A stretch of DNA of 64,000 nucleotides from UBA6115 sp040776985. Lineage in GTDB: Bacteria > Bacillota > Clostridia > Christensenellales > Aristaeellaceae. A model generated the notes under the pieces. It searched no databases. It worked only from the letters and a program-made list of their open reading frames with translations, and had not been told where the DNA came from. Position 1 is the stretch's first letter. Each line of letters begins with the position of its first letter. Position numbers and translations under genes: made by a program. The DNA lies in contig JAXGZL010000001.1 of the NCBI GenBank assembly GCA_040776985.1, forward strand, positions 930,001 to 994,000, written 5' to 3'. Shown piece after piece: positions 41,381 to 49,093 of this stretch.

Positions 41381-42364
41381 ATGCCCCTTGAAATCATCCG
41401 CCAGGACATCACCCGGATGAAGACGGATGCCATTGTCAACGCCGCCAACAGCATGCTGGTGGAAGGCGGCGGCGTGTGCGGCGCCATTTTCAGGGCTGCC
41501 GGGGCAAAGGACCTGGCGGCAGCCTGCCAGCCCCTGGCCCCCCTCCAGGTGGGGCAGGCGGTTATCACCCCGGGCTTTGGCCTGCCGGCCCCTTACATCA
41601 TCCACACCCTGGGGCCGGTGTATCAGCCGGGACAGCAGGAGGAGTGCGCCAGGGCCCTGCACCAGGCATATACCTCTTCCCTCAATCTGGCCAAGGCCCA
41701 GGGCCTTCAAAGCATTGCCTTTCCGCTGATTTCAAGCGGCCTGTTTGGCTATCCCAAGGCGGCTGCCATGAAGGTGGCCCGGGAAGCCATCCGGGACTTC
41801 CTGGAAAAAGAGGAGATGGACATCTACCTGGTGGTGTTTGACAAAACGGCTTATCAGGCGGGCAGCGAGCTGATGGGCGAGGTGGCCAGCTATATTGATG
41901 AGCATTATGTGGAGGAGCACGCCGATTCAAGGCGCAGCCTGCGCAGCGCAGAGCAGCATGACCTGGACATGGCCACCGCTGCGGGCCCCAGCCTTTCGGA
42001 CATGCTGTTGATGCTGGACGAAACCTTTGTGGAAACCATGAACCGCCTGATGGTGATGAAGGGGAAGAGCAGCGTGGAGGTCTACAAAAACGCCAACATG
42101 GATAAAAAGCTGTTCTCCAAAATCGGCGCCAATAAGCACTATCAGCCCAGCAAAAACACCGTCCTTTCCCTGGCCGTTTCCCTGGAACTGAACCTGGAGG
42201 AAACAAAACGACTGCTGGGGCGGGCGGGCTTTGCCCTGTCCAGCAGCCAGGTGGCGGACGTGATCATTGAGTACTTTATTATCAAGGGCAAATACAATAT
42301 TTTTGAAATCAATGAAGTGCTCTTCCAGTATGACCAGAAAATACTGGGCGGGAAGAACATTTAA
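41381..42364 (+). CDS. Macro-domain (ADP-ribose-binding/hydrolysing) protein with a C-terminal helical domain
   Basis: 327 residues. The macro domain covers about 1-165: IIRQDITRMKTDAIVNAANSMLVE, GGGVCGAIF, IIHTLGPVY and PLISSGLFGYP form the ADP-ribose pocket. Residues about 205-325 are a second domain (YKNANMDKKLFSKI, then YQPSKNTVLSLAVSLELNLEETKRLLGRAGFALS) with an HTH-like look, seen on other Bacillota macro proteins. It likely removes or reads ADP-ribose marks. It is followed by a hairpin array, a VWA gene and an ADP-ribosylglycohydrolase gene, giving an ADP-ribose-themed cluster. GGAGGAC precedes the ATG. Confidence 0.9.
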   Translation: MPLEIIRQDITRMKTDAIVNAANSMLVEGGGVCGAIFRAAGAKDLAAACQPLAPLQVGQAVITPGFGLPAPYIIHTLGPVYQPGQQEECARALHQAYTSSLNLAKAQGLQSIAFPLISSGLFGYPKAAAMKVAREAIRDFLEKEEMDIYLVVFDKTAYQAGSELMGEVASYIDEHYVEEHADSRRSLRSAEQHDLDMATAAGPSLSDMLLMLDETFVETMNRLMVMKGKSSVEVYKNANMDKKLFSKIGANKHYQPSKNTVLSLAVSLELNLEETKRLLGRAGFALSSSQVADVIIEYFIIKGKYNIFEINEVLFQYDQKILGGKNI

Positions 42365-42378
42365 AGGATAATGTTGGG

Positions 42379-42593
42379 CCGCTTATGAAGCGGTTCAATA
42401 TCATAGGGGAGTTTCAGAGGGCACAGCCCTCTGATGAAATCGTATCGCAAGGCTTTGCCTTGCGGGCGGGGCGGTTTGCGAAGCAAACCTTTCCACGCAT
42501 TTTCGCTGGCCGGGAGCTATGCTCCCAAGCGAAAATGCCCGTTCCTCCTAAACGACAAAGTGTCCGCAGACACTTTGTCGCCTGTGAAGCGAC
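42379..42593 (+). ncRNA. Array of seven consecutive stem-loops (structured RNA or palindromic-repeat cluster)
   Basis: Seven hairpins follow one another in 215 bases. H1 42379-42393, CCGCTT loop ATG. H2 42415-42433, CAGAGGGC loop ACA. H3 42446-42464, CGCAAGGC loop TTT. H4 42473-42489, GGTTTGC loop GAA. H5 42497-42538, an 11-pair outer stem GCATTTTCGCT enclosing GGGAGC loop TAT. H6 42553-42580, a 12-pair stem CGACAAAGTGTC loop CGCA. H7 42577-42593, GTCGC loop CTGTGAA, competing with the right arm of H6. All stems are perfect and most loops are three bases. No known family was recognised. The frame is open but has no plausible protein. Confidence 0.65.
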
Positions 42594-42598
42594 CTATT

Positions 42599-42643
42599 GG
42601 CCTCCTTTCTTTGATAGGCTGGAACCATCAAATGAAGGAGGCC
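42599..42643 (+). promoter_or_regulatory. Hairpin sequestering the ribosome-binding site of the VWA gene
   Basis: GGCCTCCTT (42599-42607) is exactly complementary to AAGGAGGCC (42635-42643), which contains the Shine-Dalgarno of the gene starting at 42650. The inner TTTGAT and ATCAAA also pair (42610-42615 with 42627-42632), leaving an 11-base loop. TTTATC follows, so it may alternatively act as a terminator. Confidence 0.65.
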
Positions 42644-42649
42644 TTTATC

Positions 42650-43303
42650 ATGAACAACAATCTGACAGAACTGGTGCTGATCCTGGACAAAAGCGGCTCC
42701 ATGGCGGGGCTGGAATCGGACACCATCGGCGGCTACAACGGGATGATGACAAAGCAACGGGCGGAAAGCGGTGAATGCCTGGTGACCACGGTGCTGTTTG
42801 ATCATCAGTATTACCTGCTCCATGACCGGATCAATCTGAAGGCGCTGGGAGAAATGACAGCCAGGGAATACCAGGTGGGGGGCTCCACCGCCCTGCTGGA
42901 TGCCCTGGGGCGCAGCATCAACAAACTGATCAATGTTCAGCGCAGCACGCTGGAAGCCTACCAGGCGGGCAAGGTGATCTTTGTCATCATCACCGACGGC
43001 CAGGAAAACGCCAGCCGCCTCTTCAACCAGCAGCAAATCAAGGCGCTGATCAGCCATCAGCAGGAGAAATACGGCTGGGAGTTTATCTTCCTGGGCGCCA
43101 ACATGGACGCAGTGGAGACCGCCGCCCACTTTGGCATCGCTGCTGACCGGGCTGCCAGCTATCTGGCGGACGGCGAGGGGACAGAGCTGAACTTTCAGAT
43201 GATGAACGAAGCCCTGCGGGCCTTTCGCCGGACGGGCAGGGTGGATGAACAGGCCATTGAACGCATCCGCCAGGACCACAGGGAGCGGGGAGGGAGGAAC
43301 TGA
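42650..43303 (+). CDS. VWA-domain (von Willebrand factor A) protein
   Basis: 217 residues consisting of one VWA domain. MIDAS residues are DKSGS at 13-17, the Thr in VGGSTALLDALG, and Asp in VIITDGQENAS. No signal peptide or membrane segment is present, so it is cytoplasmic; VWA proteins act as metal-dependent adaptors. GAAGGAGG fixes ATG 42650; the long upstream frame is the hairpin array. Two bases separate it from the ADP-ribosylglycohydrolase gene. Confidence 0.92.
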   Translation: MNNNLTELVLILDKSGSMAGLESDTIGGYNGMMTKQRAESGECLVTTVLFDHQYYLLHDRINLKALGEMTAREYQVGGSTALLDALGRSINKLINVQRSTLEAYQAGKVIFVIITDGQENASRLFNQQQIKALISHQQEKYGWEFIFLGANMDAVETAAHFGIAADRAASYLADGEGTELNFQMMNEALRAFRRTGRVDEQAIERIRQDHRERGGRN

Positions 43304-43304
43304 G

Positions 43305-44123
43305 ATGATTGGCGCAATGATTGGGGACATCGTGGGCTCTGTGTACGAGTGGCACAACATCAAGACCAAGGACTTTCCCTTTTTCAGTGACAACTGCTTC
43401 CCCACGGATGACAGCATCATGACCCTGGCGGTGGCGGAGGCCCTGATGGCAGGCGGCGGCGCAGACCAGCTGATTGACAGCATGAAGGACTGGGGCAGGG
43501 CCTATCCAGGGGCCGGCTATGGCACACGCTTTGGCGAATGGTTGCGTTCCCAGCGGCGCGTCCCCTATCACAGTTGGGGCAATGGCGCGGCCATGCGGGT
43601 CTCCCCCTGCGCCCAGTTGGTGTACCACAAGGTGTATCAGAAGGAAGGCTATGAAAAAAGCGTGGTGGAGGCCCTCCGCCTGGCCGCTGCTTCAGCGGAG
43701 GTGACCCACAACCATCCGGAGGGCATCAAGGGGGCGGAGGCTGCAGCCTATGCCCAGCTGCTGGCCCATGTCTTTGGGCCTGAGGAGGCCAAGGCCCGGA
43801 TTAAAAAGGATATCCCCGCCCTGTTTGGCTATGACCTGAGCCGCGGCCTGGACCAGATCAGGCCAGGCTATCAGTTCAACGAAACCTGCCAGCAGACCGT
43901 GCCGGAGGCCATCACCGCCTTCCTTGAGAGCAGTGGCTTTGAAGAGGCCATCCGCAACGCCATCTCCCTGGGCGGGGACAGCGACACCCTGGCGGCCATC
44001 ACCGGCGGCATCGCGGAGGCGGCCTATGGGGTGCCTGAGGACATTAAGGAAAAGGCCCTCAGCTTCCTGGATGAAAGGCAGAGGGCGCTGTATGACAGAT
44101 GGGAATTGTTCTTGCAGCAATAA
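43305..44123 (+). CDS. ADP-ribosylglycohydrolase (DraG/ARH family)
   Basis: 272 residues. The two-Mg2+ centre is complete: GDIVGSVYE, PTDDSIMT (Asp35, Asp36), SWGNGAAMRVSP, THNHPEG and SLGGDSDTLAAITG (Asp225, Asp227). Family members remove ADP-ribose from arginine or serine, or cleave related conjugates. It begins one base after the VWA stop; with the macro-domain gene the cluster encodes two different ADP-ribose-processing folds. No ADP-ribosyltransferase is visible. Confidence 0.94.
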   Translation: MIGAMIGDIVGSVYEWHNIKTKDFPFFSDNCFPTDDSIMTLAVAEALMAGGGADQLIDSMKDWGRAYPGAGYGTRFGEWLRSQRRVPYHSWGNGAAMRVSPCAQLVYHKVYQKEGYEKSVVEALRLAAASAEVTHNHPEGIKGAEAAAYAQLLAHVFGPEEAKARIKKDIPALFGYDLSRGLDQIRPGYQFNETCQQTVPEAITAFLESSGFEEAIRNAISLGGDSDTLAAITGGIAEAAYGVPEDIKEKALSFLDERQRALYDRWELFLQQ

Positions 44124-44128
44124 AGCGC

Positions 44129-45193
44129 TCAGGCTGAGGCTTCCTTTTCCACAATGGCCTGCATGTCTGACCACTTGGCCTGCATGTCCCGCACCAGCTT
44201 GAACTGGGTGCGGCAGCGGTCCAGGTTGTGATCCGGGCGTTTGATGTGGAAGTATTGGTCGCCTTCCAGATAATCAGTGAGGAAGCGCAGCCCGCACTCC
44301 AGCGTCATCAGCATGGCGCCCAGCGGCAGGGTGCGGATCTCCTCCTCCCAGAGGGTTTCCCGGCAGGCGGCCAGGAAACCCTTTGTATAGGTGGCAAACA
44401 ACGGCAGGGACATGCTGACCTTGCTTAAATCCCGCTCGTCCTCAGCGGCGGTGGAGGCGCCAAAGCGGATGGAGTCCCCAAAGTCATTGGCGGCAAGGCC
44501 CGGCATCACGGTGTCCAGGTCAATGACGCACAGGGGCGCCCGGGTCTTGTGGTCCAGCATCACGTTGTTGAGCTTGGTATCGTTGTGGGTGACCCGCAGC
44601 GGCAGCCTGCCCTCCGCCTGCAGGCTGGTCAGGCGGCTGGTCTCCTGGGCCAGCTCCCGGGCGAAGCTGATCTCATCCCGGGCCGTTTTGGCGCGGCCCA
44701 GGGCGTCTTTTTCAATGGCCTCTATAAGCCTGGCATAGCGCACCGGCGTATTGTGGAAGTGGGGGATGGTCTCATGCAGGGTGGCGGCGGAGTAGTCCTT
44801 CAACTGGGTCTGAAAGCGGCCAAAGGCCAGGGCGCTGTGGTAAAAATCGGTGGGGGACTCCGGCAGATCCAGGCTGATGCTGTCAGTGACGAAGATGTAC
44901 ATCCGCCAGTAGCCGTCCTCCAGCCGCAAAAAATCCTGCCCTTCCCGGGTGCGCACCACGGTGAGCACATGGCGGGGGTCAGGATCGGACTGGGCCAGGA
45001 AGCGGGTGACCCCGGTGATGTTTTCCATCAGCTGGGGCACGTTGCGAAAGACATGGTGGTTGATCTTCTGCAGGATGTACCAGGTGCCGGTGTCGGTGAT
45101 CACCAGATAGGTTTGGTTGATATGCCCGTTGCCGTAGGGCTCGCTGCTGATGGGGTTTCCTGTCGTCTGGAAGTGCCTGGCCGCGTGAAGCAT
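44129..45193 (-). CDS. Aminoglycoside-phosphotransferase-fold sugar kinase, NahK-like
   Basis: 354 residues. GNGHINQTYLV forms the ATP lid, HNDTKLNNVMLD holds the catalytic Asp, and VIDLDTVMPG the metal Asp. The closest characterised group is N-acetylhexosamine 1-kinase of bifidobacteria; a role in phosphorylating a released amino sugar is inferred. No lacto-N-biose phosphorylase is nearby. It follows a PfkB-family kinase by 30 bases, presumably one unit. GGAGGAC precedes the ATG. Confidence 0.82.
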   Translation of the reverse strand: MLHAARHFQTTGNPISSEPYGNGHINQTYLVITDTGTWYILQKINHHVFRNVPQLMENITGVTRFLAQSDPDPRHVLTVVRTREGQDFLRLEDGYWRMYIFVTDSISLDLPESPTDFYHSALAFGRFQTQLKDYSAATLHETIPHFHNTPVRYARLIEAIEKDALGRAKTARDEISFARELAQETSRLTSLQAEGRLPLRVTHNDTKLNNVMLDHKTRAPLCVIDLDTVMPGLAANDFGDSIRFGASTAAEDERDLSKVSMSLPLFATYTKGFLAACRETLWEEEIRTLPLGAMLMTLECGLRFLTDYLEGDQYFHIKRPDHNLDRCRTQFKLVRDMQAKWSDMQAIVEKEASA

Positions 45194-45223
45194 GGTTGTC
45201 TGTCCTCCGGGTGTTGTTTGATG

Positions 45224-46234
45224 TTATTTGCCGCCCCGCTCCCGGTAGAAGGCCAGGGCCTCCTTCACCGGGCGGACGCCTGTGTTGGCGTCGTCAGCGT
45301 TTAAGGACAGCGCTGCGGTGGCGGTGCCCAGGCGCAGGGCGTCCGCAAGGGGCATCCCCTCATGGGCGCCATAGAGCACGCCGGAGCAGAAGGCGTCCCC
45401 GGCGCCGGTGGTGCCCTTGATGAAGTCCGGGGGCAGTTTCAGGCTGGGGATTTCGTGGTAGTGATTTTCCTCATCCAGGCCATAGGCGCCTTCCGGCGCG
45501 TGGATAACCGCCCAGCGGGCCACGCCCATGTCCTTCAGGGCCTTCAGGACCAGGGGGATTTTGTCTGCCATCAGGGCGCCCGCCTCATCCCGCAGGGGGA
45601 TGTCAGCGGTTTTGCCGGCCTCATATTCGTTGATGATGCAGTAGTCGGTGTGCTTGAGGGCCGGGGGCACGATGGTGCGGAAGCGGTCGCTGGCCTCGCT
45701 GACGATGTCAACCGAGGTGAGCATGCCCTGCTCCCTGGCCTGCGCCAGCAGCCTGGCCATCCGGGTGCCGTACTGCGCGTCCGGCGCGTCCAGCGCGTCC
45801 ATCAGCAGGATATAGCCGGCGTGGAAGAGCTTGGCCTTGATGCTGTCCCAGGGGATGTCGCCGCCGTCAAAGAGGGCGTTGGCGCCCCGGTACTGGAAAA
45901 AGGTGCGCTGCCGGGTGGTGGCGTCGTTCATCACCAGGGTGTAGGAGGTTTCCCCGCGCACGCTCACCGCCTGGGCGTTGATGTTTGGATACCGGGCAAA
46001 ATGGTCCAGGATCAGGTGCCCCTCCGGGTCATCCCCCAGATAGCCCAGCACCTGGATGGGCAGCCCGCTGTCCAGCCGGGCCAGGTCAATGGGGACGCTT
46101 ACGGCAAGGCCGCCGGTGGTCATGGTGCGCTGGCCCAGGATGGTGGCCAATTGTCCGGGGCTGGGAAAGACGGAAACCGGGTGGTTGATGTCCACGATCA
46201 GATTGCCTGCCACGCAGATGCCTTGTCTTGTCAT
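45224..46234 (-). CDS. PfkB-family carbohydrate kinase
   Basis: 336 residues. N-terminal GNLIVDINHPV, and C-terminal IKGTTGAGDAFCSGVLYG with the catalytic Asp and anion hole. The family phosphorylates sugars or nucleosides; specificity is not evident. ATG 46234 is set by AGGAGG 5 bases upstream; the much longer upstream frame includes a terminator-like leader and is not coding. Co-transcribed with the NahK-like gene. Confidence 0.92.
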   Translation of the reverse strand: MTRQGICVAGNLIVDINHPVSVFPSPGQLATILGQRTMTTGGLAVSVPIDLARLDSGLPIQVLGYLGDDPEGHLILDHFARYPNINAQAVSVRGETSYTLVMNDATTRQRTFFQYRGANALFDGGDIPWDSIKAKLFHAGYILLMDALDAPDAQYGTRMARLLAQAREQGMLTSVDIVSEASDRFRTIVPPALKHTDYCIINEYEAGKTADIPLRDEAGALMADKIPLVLKALKDMGVARWAVIHAPEGAYGLDEENHYHEIPSLKLPPDFIKGTTGAGDAFCSGVLYGAHEGMPLADALRLGTATAALSLNADDANTGVRPVKEALAFYRERGGK

Positions 46235-46253
46235 GTTGCCTCCTGTTGGATGG

Positions 46254-46276
46254 AAAAAGGGTCCAGCATCTGGACC
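46254..46276 (-). promoter_or_regulatory. Leader terminator/attenuator before the pfkB-like gene
   Basis: On the minus strand GGTCCAG-ATG-CTGGACC is followed by CTTTTT, 20 bases before the start codon. An intrinsic terminator in the 5' leader suggests attenuation control. Confidence 0.5.
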
Positions 46277-46349
46277 TGCGTATTTGTTTAAGGGTATCAT
46301 ACCATAACCGGCAGTATTTTGCCCTGGAAAAATGGATGGAGGAAGACAG

Positions 46350-47534
46350 ATGTTGATATTATCCTGCAATGTGGGCAGCACCTCCCTGAAATACCGGCTG
46401 TATGACATGGCGGCGGGGGAGAAGGAGCTGGCCTCCGGCCACTTTGAGGGGGTGGGCCGCGGGGCGGGCGCCTTCTGGCAGCAGACGGACAACGGCATAA
46501 AACAGGGGAGCGACCAGCCGCCTGCCAGCTATGGGGACGCCATTGAAACCATGCTGCGCTTCCTCACGGACACCGGCAAGCTGGACAGCGGGCGGCCTGA
46601 CTGCGTGGCCTTCAAGGTGGTGGCCGCCATGGGATACACCGGGGTGCAGCGGATGGAGGAAGAGGTGCTTTTGGGGATGGAGGAGCTGTACACCCTGCTG
46701 CCCGCCCACAACCCGCCCTATGTGAACGCCATCCGCCAGTTCAGGCGGTTGATGCCGGGGGTGCCCCTGATCGGCAGCTTTGAAACCGGCTTTTTCCAAG
46801 GGATGCCGGATCATGCCGCCATCTATTCCCTGCCCAGGGAACTGTTTGACAAGGGGCTCAAGCGCAGCGGCGCCCACGGGGCCTCCCATGAGTATGTGAG
46901 CCGGTGGGTGGCGGAAAAGGAAGGGCGGCAGGACCTGAGGATCGTCACCTGCCACCTGGGGGGCTCCTCCTCCCTCGCGGCGGTGAAGGAGGGCCAGGGT
47001 ATTGACACCACCATCGGCCTGTCGCTGCAGACGGGGCTGCCCCACAACAACCGGACGGGGGACATAGACCCCTATCTCATCTTCTATCTCCATCAGAATA
47101 TGGGGATGTCCCTTGAGGAGATTGACCAGATGTATTCCAGGGAAAGCGGGCTGCTGGGCCTGTCCGGCGGGCTGTCCGCTGACTTCAGGGAGATTGAGAA
47201 GGCGGCCGCAGAAGGAAATTCCCTTGCAAGGACAGCCTTCCTGGCCTTTGCCTACCAGATCAAAAAGCAGATTGGCGCCTACGCCGCGGCCCTGGGCGGC
47301 CTTGACGCCATCGCCTTTGCCGGCGGCATCGGGCAAAACAGCGCGGGCCTGCGGCAGGAGGCGCTGTCCGGGCTGCAGTTCCTGGGCGTTTATCTGGATG
47401 AGGAGAAAAACGCGCAGGGAAAACCGGGCAGCCTGATTTCAAGGGAGGACAGCCCGGCCCGGGTGTATGTGGTTTCCACCAATGAGGAGATCGTCATCGC
47501 AAGGAAGGCCCAGGCGCTGCTGAGCGGGGATTAA
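46350..47534 (+). CDS. Divergent acetate/propionate kinase-family protein
   Basis: 394 residues of the acetokinase family: CNVGSTSLKYRLYDM, HNPPYVNAI, AHGASHEYVS, CHLGGSSSLAAV and NRTGDIDPYL (catalytic Arg kept). Odd: the Asp of canonical DTAFHQTMP is Glu (ETGFFQGMP), and the HRVVHGG segment with its catalytic Arg reads FKVVAAMGY. Acetate kinase activity is therefore doubtful; another carboxylate or a regulatory role is possible. No phosphotransacetylase gene adjoins it. ATG 46350 follows GGAGGAAG. Confidence 0.82.
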   Translation: MLILSCNVGSTSLKYRLYDMAAGEKELASGHFEGVGRGAGAFWQQTDNGIKQGSDQPPASYGDAIETMLRFLTDTGKLDSGRPDCVAFKVVAAMGYTGVQRMEEEVLLGMEELYTLLPAHNPPYVNAIRQFRRLMPGVPLIGSFETGFFQGMPDHAAIYSLPRELFDKGLKRSGAHGASHEYVSRWVAEKEGRQDLRIVTCHLGGSSSLAAVKEGQGIDTTIGLSLQTGLPHNNRTGDIDPYLIFYLHQNMGMSLEEIDQMYSRESGLLGLSGGLSADFREIEKAAAEGNSLARTAFLAFAYQIKKQIGAYAAALGGLDAIAFAGGIGQNSAGLRQEALSGLQFLGVYLDEEKNAQGKPGSLISREDSPARVYVVSTNEEIVIARKAQALLSGD

Positions 47535-48382
47535 AGAGCGTAGAGTGTGCCGCTAAAGCGCCAATCAGCCCTGCCATAGAGGATGCTGAGGCGTGCTGAC
47601 TTACAGGACATGTCCTTTGGATCCCACAGGACATGTTTTTGTTTGGGCCTGACATATTCCCGCTGGCCAAGCGGCGTGCAGGCGAGGTCAAGCAGCATGT
47701 CAGCTGGGCAGCCAAGCCTTTCAGCAGCCAAACGCAGCCGGCTGCTGTCTGTGTCTTCAGGCATGCGGTGGAAGGCGCAGATCACGCCATCCAGCAGGCT
47801 CTTCATGACAGTGGCCAGGTTAATCACGGCTGTTTCAGGGCTTTCCAAATGAATATCAAGCCCAAAGTCCCCGGCGATGTCGGCTGCCTGATGGCACTTG
47901 ATGCTTGCCAGGTGCCGTCTGATGACCTGCCAGTAATCAAACGCGCTGTGTTCTCCCCGCAAGGGAAAGAGGGGCAGAGATGACCAGGAAGCCACAGCAT
48001 TGCTGCCCCCTTCCCTTATGGGGATTATGCGGTATTCATAATAGTGCCTGAACCCGGAAACGCCTTGTTGATCAAGCAGGATCCTGGTTTTTTCGGCATC
48101 GAGGGTGACAAACGACAGGGCATGGTTGGCACACCCCCTGAAGGGGGACTGTCCCAGGTTGTAAAACAGCGCGTTTTCTGTGTCCACCGGGTCGCATGGC
48201 CAGGCAGAACCATAGACAGCAGCAATTTCCTCCCCCTCCCGCGCTTTAAGGGGCGCTATGGCAGCGCGAAGGGCCTGTTTGAAGTCGGCCCGCCAGTCCT
48301 TTTTGCTGTCAAAGGGAATTCTTTGGCTGGAAAAGGCGATGACCCTTTGATCATCGCCTTGTATCACAAAGTTGTCTGTCAT
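47531..48382 (-). CDS. Hypothetical protein downstream of araD
   Basis: 283 residues, no signal peptide or membrane segment; family not recognised. A globular alpha/beta protein is suggested, with RIIPIREGGSNAVASW, then VINLATVMKSLLDGVICAF, and a Cys near each half. ATG 48382 is 16 bases after araD with only a weak site (GAAAG), so it is probably read with the arabinose operon. Codon use is slightly less GC-rich than araBAD. Its stop overlaps that of the convergent acetokinase-family gene by 4 bases. Confidence 0.65.
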   Translation of the reverse strand: MTDNFVIQGDDQRVIAFSSQRIPFDSKKDWRADFKQALRAAIAPLKAREGEEIAAVYGSAWPCDPVDTENALFYNLGQSPFRGCANHALSFVTLDAEKTRILLDQQGVSGFRHYYEYRIIPIREGGSNAVASWSSLPLFPLRGEHSAFDYWQVIRRHLASIKCHQAADIAGDFGLDIHLESPETAVINLATVMKSLLDGVICAFHRMPEDTDSSRLRLAAERLGCPADMLLDLACTPLGQREYVRPKQKHVLWDPKDMSCKSARLSILYGRADWRFSGTLYAL

Positions 48383-48398
48383 GACTTTCAAACAATGC

Positions 48399-49091
48399 TC
48401 AGCCCTGTCCGTAGTAGGCGTCCTTGCCGTGCTTGCGCAGGAAATGCTTGTCACGCAATTCGTCCGGAGCGGGCTTAACATCCGGGTTCAGGCTTTCGGT
48501 GAGGGCGGCCATCCGGGCCACCTCCTCCAGCACCACGGCGTGGTAGACCGCCTCCTCCGCGTCCTTGCCCCAGGTGAAGGGCGCATGCTTGCTGACCAGG
48601 ATGGCCGGGCAGTGCATCGGGTTGATCTGAAGGGATTCCAGGGTTTCGATGATGACCAGGCCGGTGTTGTGCTCATACTCCCGGGCGATCTCCTCCTCCG
48701 TCAGGTTCCTGGCGCAGGGGACGGGGCCAAAGAAGTAATCCGCGTGGGTGGTGCCGTAAAGGGGGATGGCGCGCTCCGCCTGGGCCCATGAAGTTGCCTG
48801 GGGGGAATGGGTATGCACGATGCCGCCCATCTCAGGGTATTTGGCGTAGAGGGCCAGGTGGGTGGGCGCGTCGGAGGAGGGGCGCATCTGGCCCGCCTCC
48901 AGGCTGCCATCAGGGTTCATCAGGACGATGTCCTCCCACTTCAGCGTTTCATAGGGAACGCCGCTGGGCTTGATGGCGATGCGGCCGGTTTTGGGGCACC
49001 TGGCGCTCACATTGCCCCAGGTGAAGGTGACCAGGCCATGGCGGGGCAGCGCCATGTTGGCTTCATAGACTGCTTGCTTCAGTTCTTTCAT
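48399..49091 (-). CDS. araD: L-ribulose-5-phosphate 4-epimerase
   Basis: 230 residues. Class II aldolase fold with TWGNVSARCP, KPSGVPYE, HTHSPQATSWAQ (Zn His pair), GTTHADYFFG and the C-terminal KHFLRKHGKDAYYGQ, all matching AraD closely. It converts L-ribulose-5-P to D-xylulose-5-P. Three ATGs lie in tandem (49097, 49094, 49091); the last has GGAG 7 bases away and aligns with known AraD starts. Overlaps or abuts the araB stop. Confidence 0.95.
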   Translation of the reverse strand: MKELKQAVYEANMALPRHGLVTFTWGNVSARCPKTGRIAIKPSGVPYETLKWEDIVLMNPDGSLEAGQMRPSSDAPTHLALYAKYPEMGGIVHTHSPQATSWAQAERAIPLYGTTHADYFFGPVPCARNLTEEEIAREYEHNTGLVIIETLESLQINPMHCPAILVSKHAPFTWGKDAEEAVYHAVVLEEVARMAALTESLNPDVKPAPDELRDKHFLRKHGKDAYYGQG

Positions 49092-49093
49092 CA

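Noticed and set aside
40070..41710. 546-residue minus-strand ORF opposite the mannitol-phosphate-dehydrogenase-like gene
   Set aside because: Long only because of GC bias; His/Gly/Gln-rich with no motifs, while the plus strand has clear catalytic motifs.
42379..42643. CRISPR array
   Set aside because: The hairpin region has no direct repeats of fixed length or regular spacers; each stem has a different sequence.
42434..42649. Extended N-terminus of the VWA protein
   Set aside because: The frame is open but covers the hairpin array, is Arg/Lys/Cys-rich and not VWA-like; a strong Shine-Dalgarno fixes the start at 42650.
46235..46498. 88-residue N-terminal extension of the PfkB-family kinase
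   Set aside because: It overlaps the leader terminator and the divergent acetokinase-family gene start, and PfkB homology begins at ATG 46234 behind AGGAGG.
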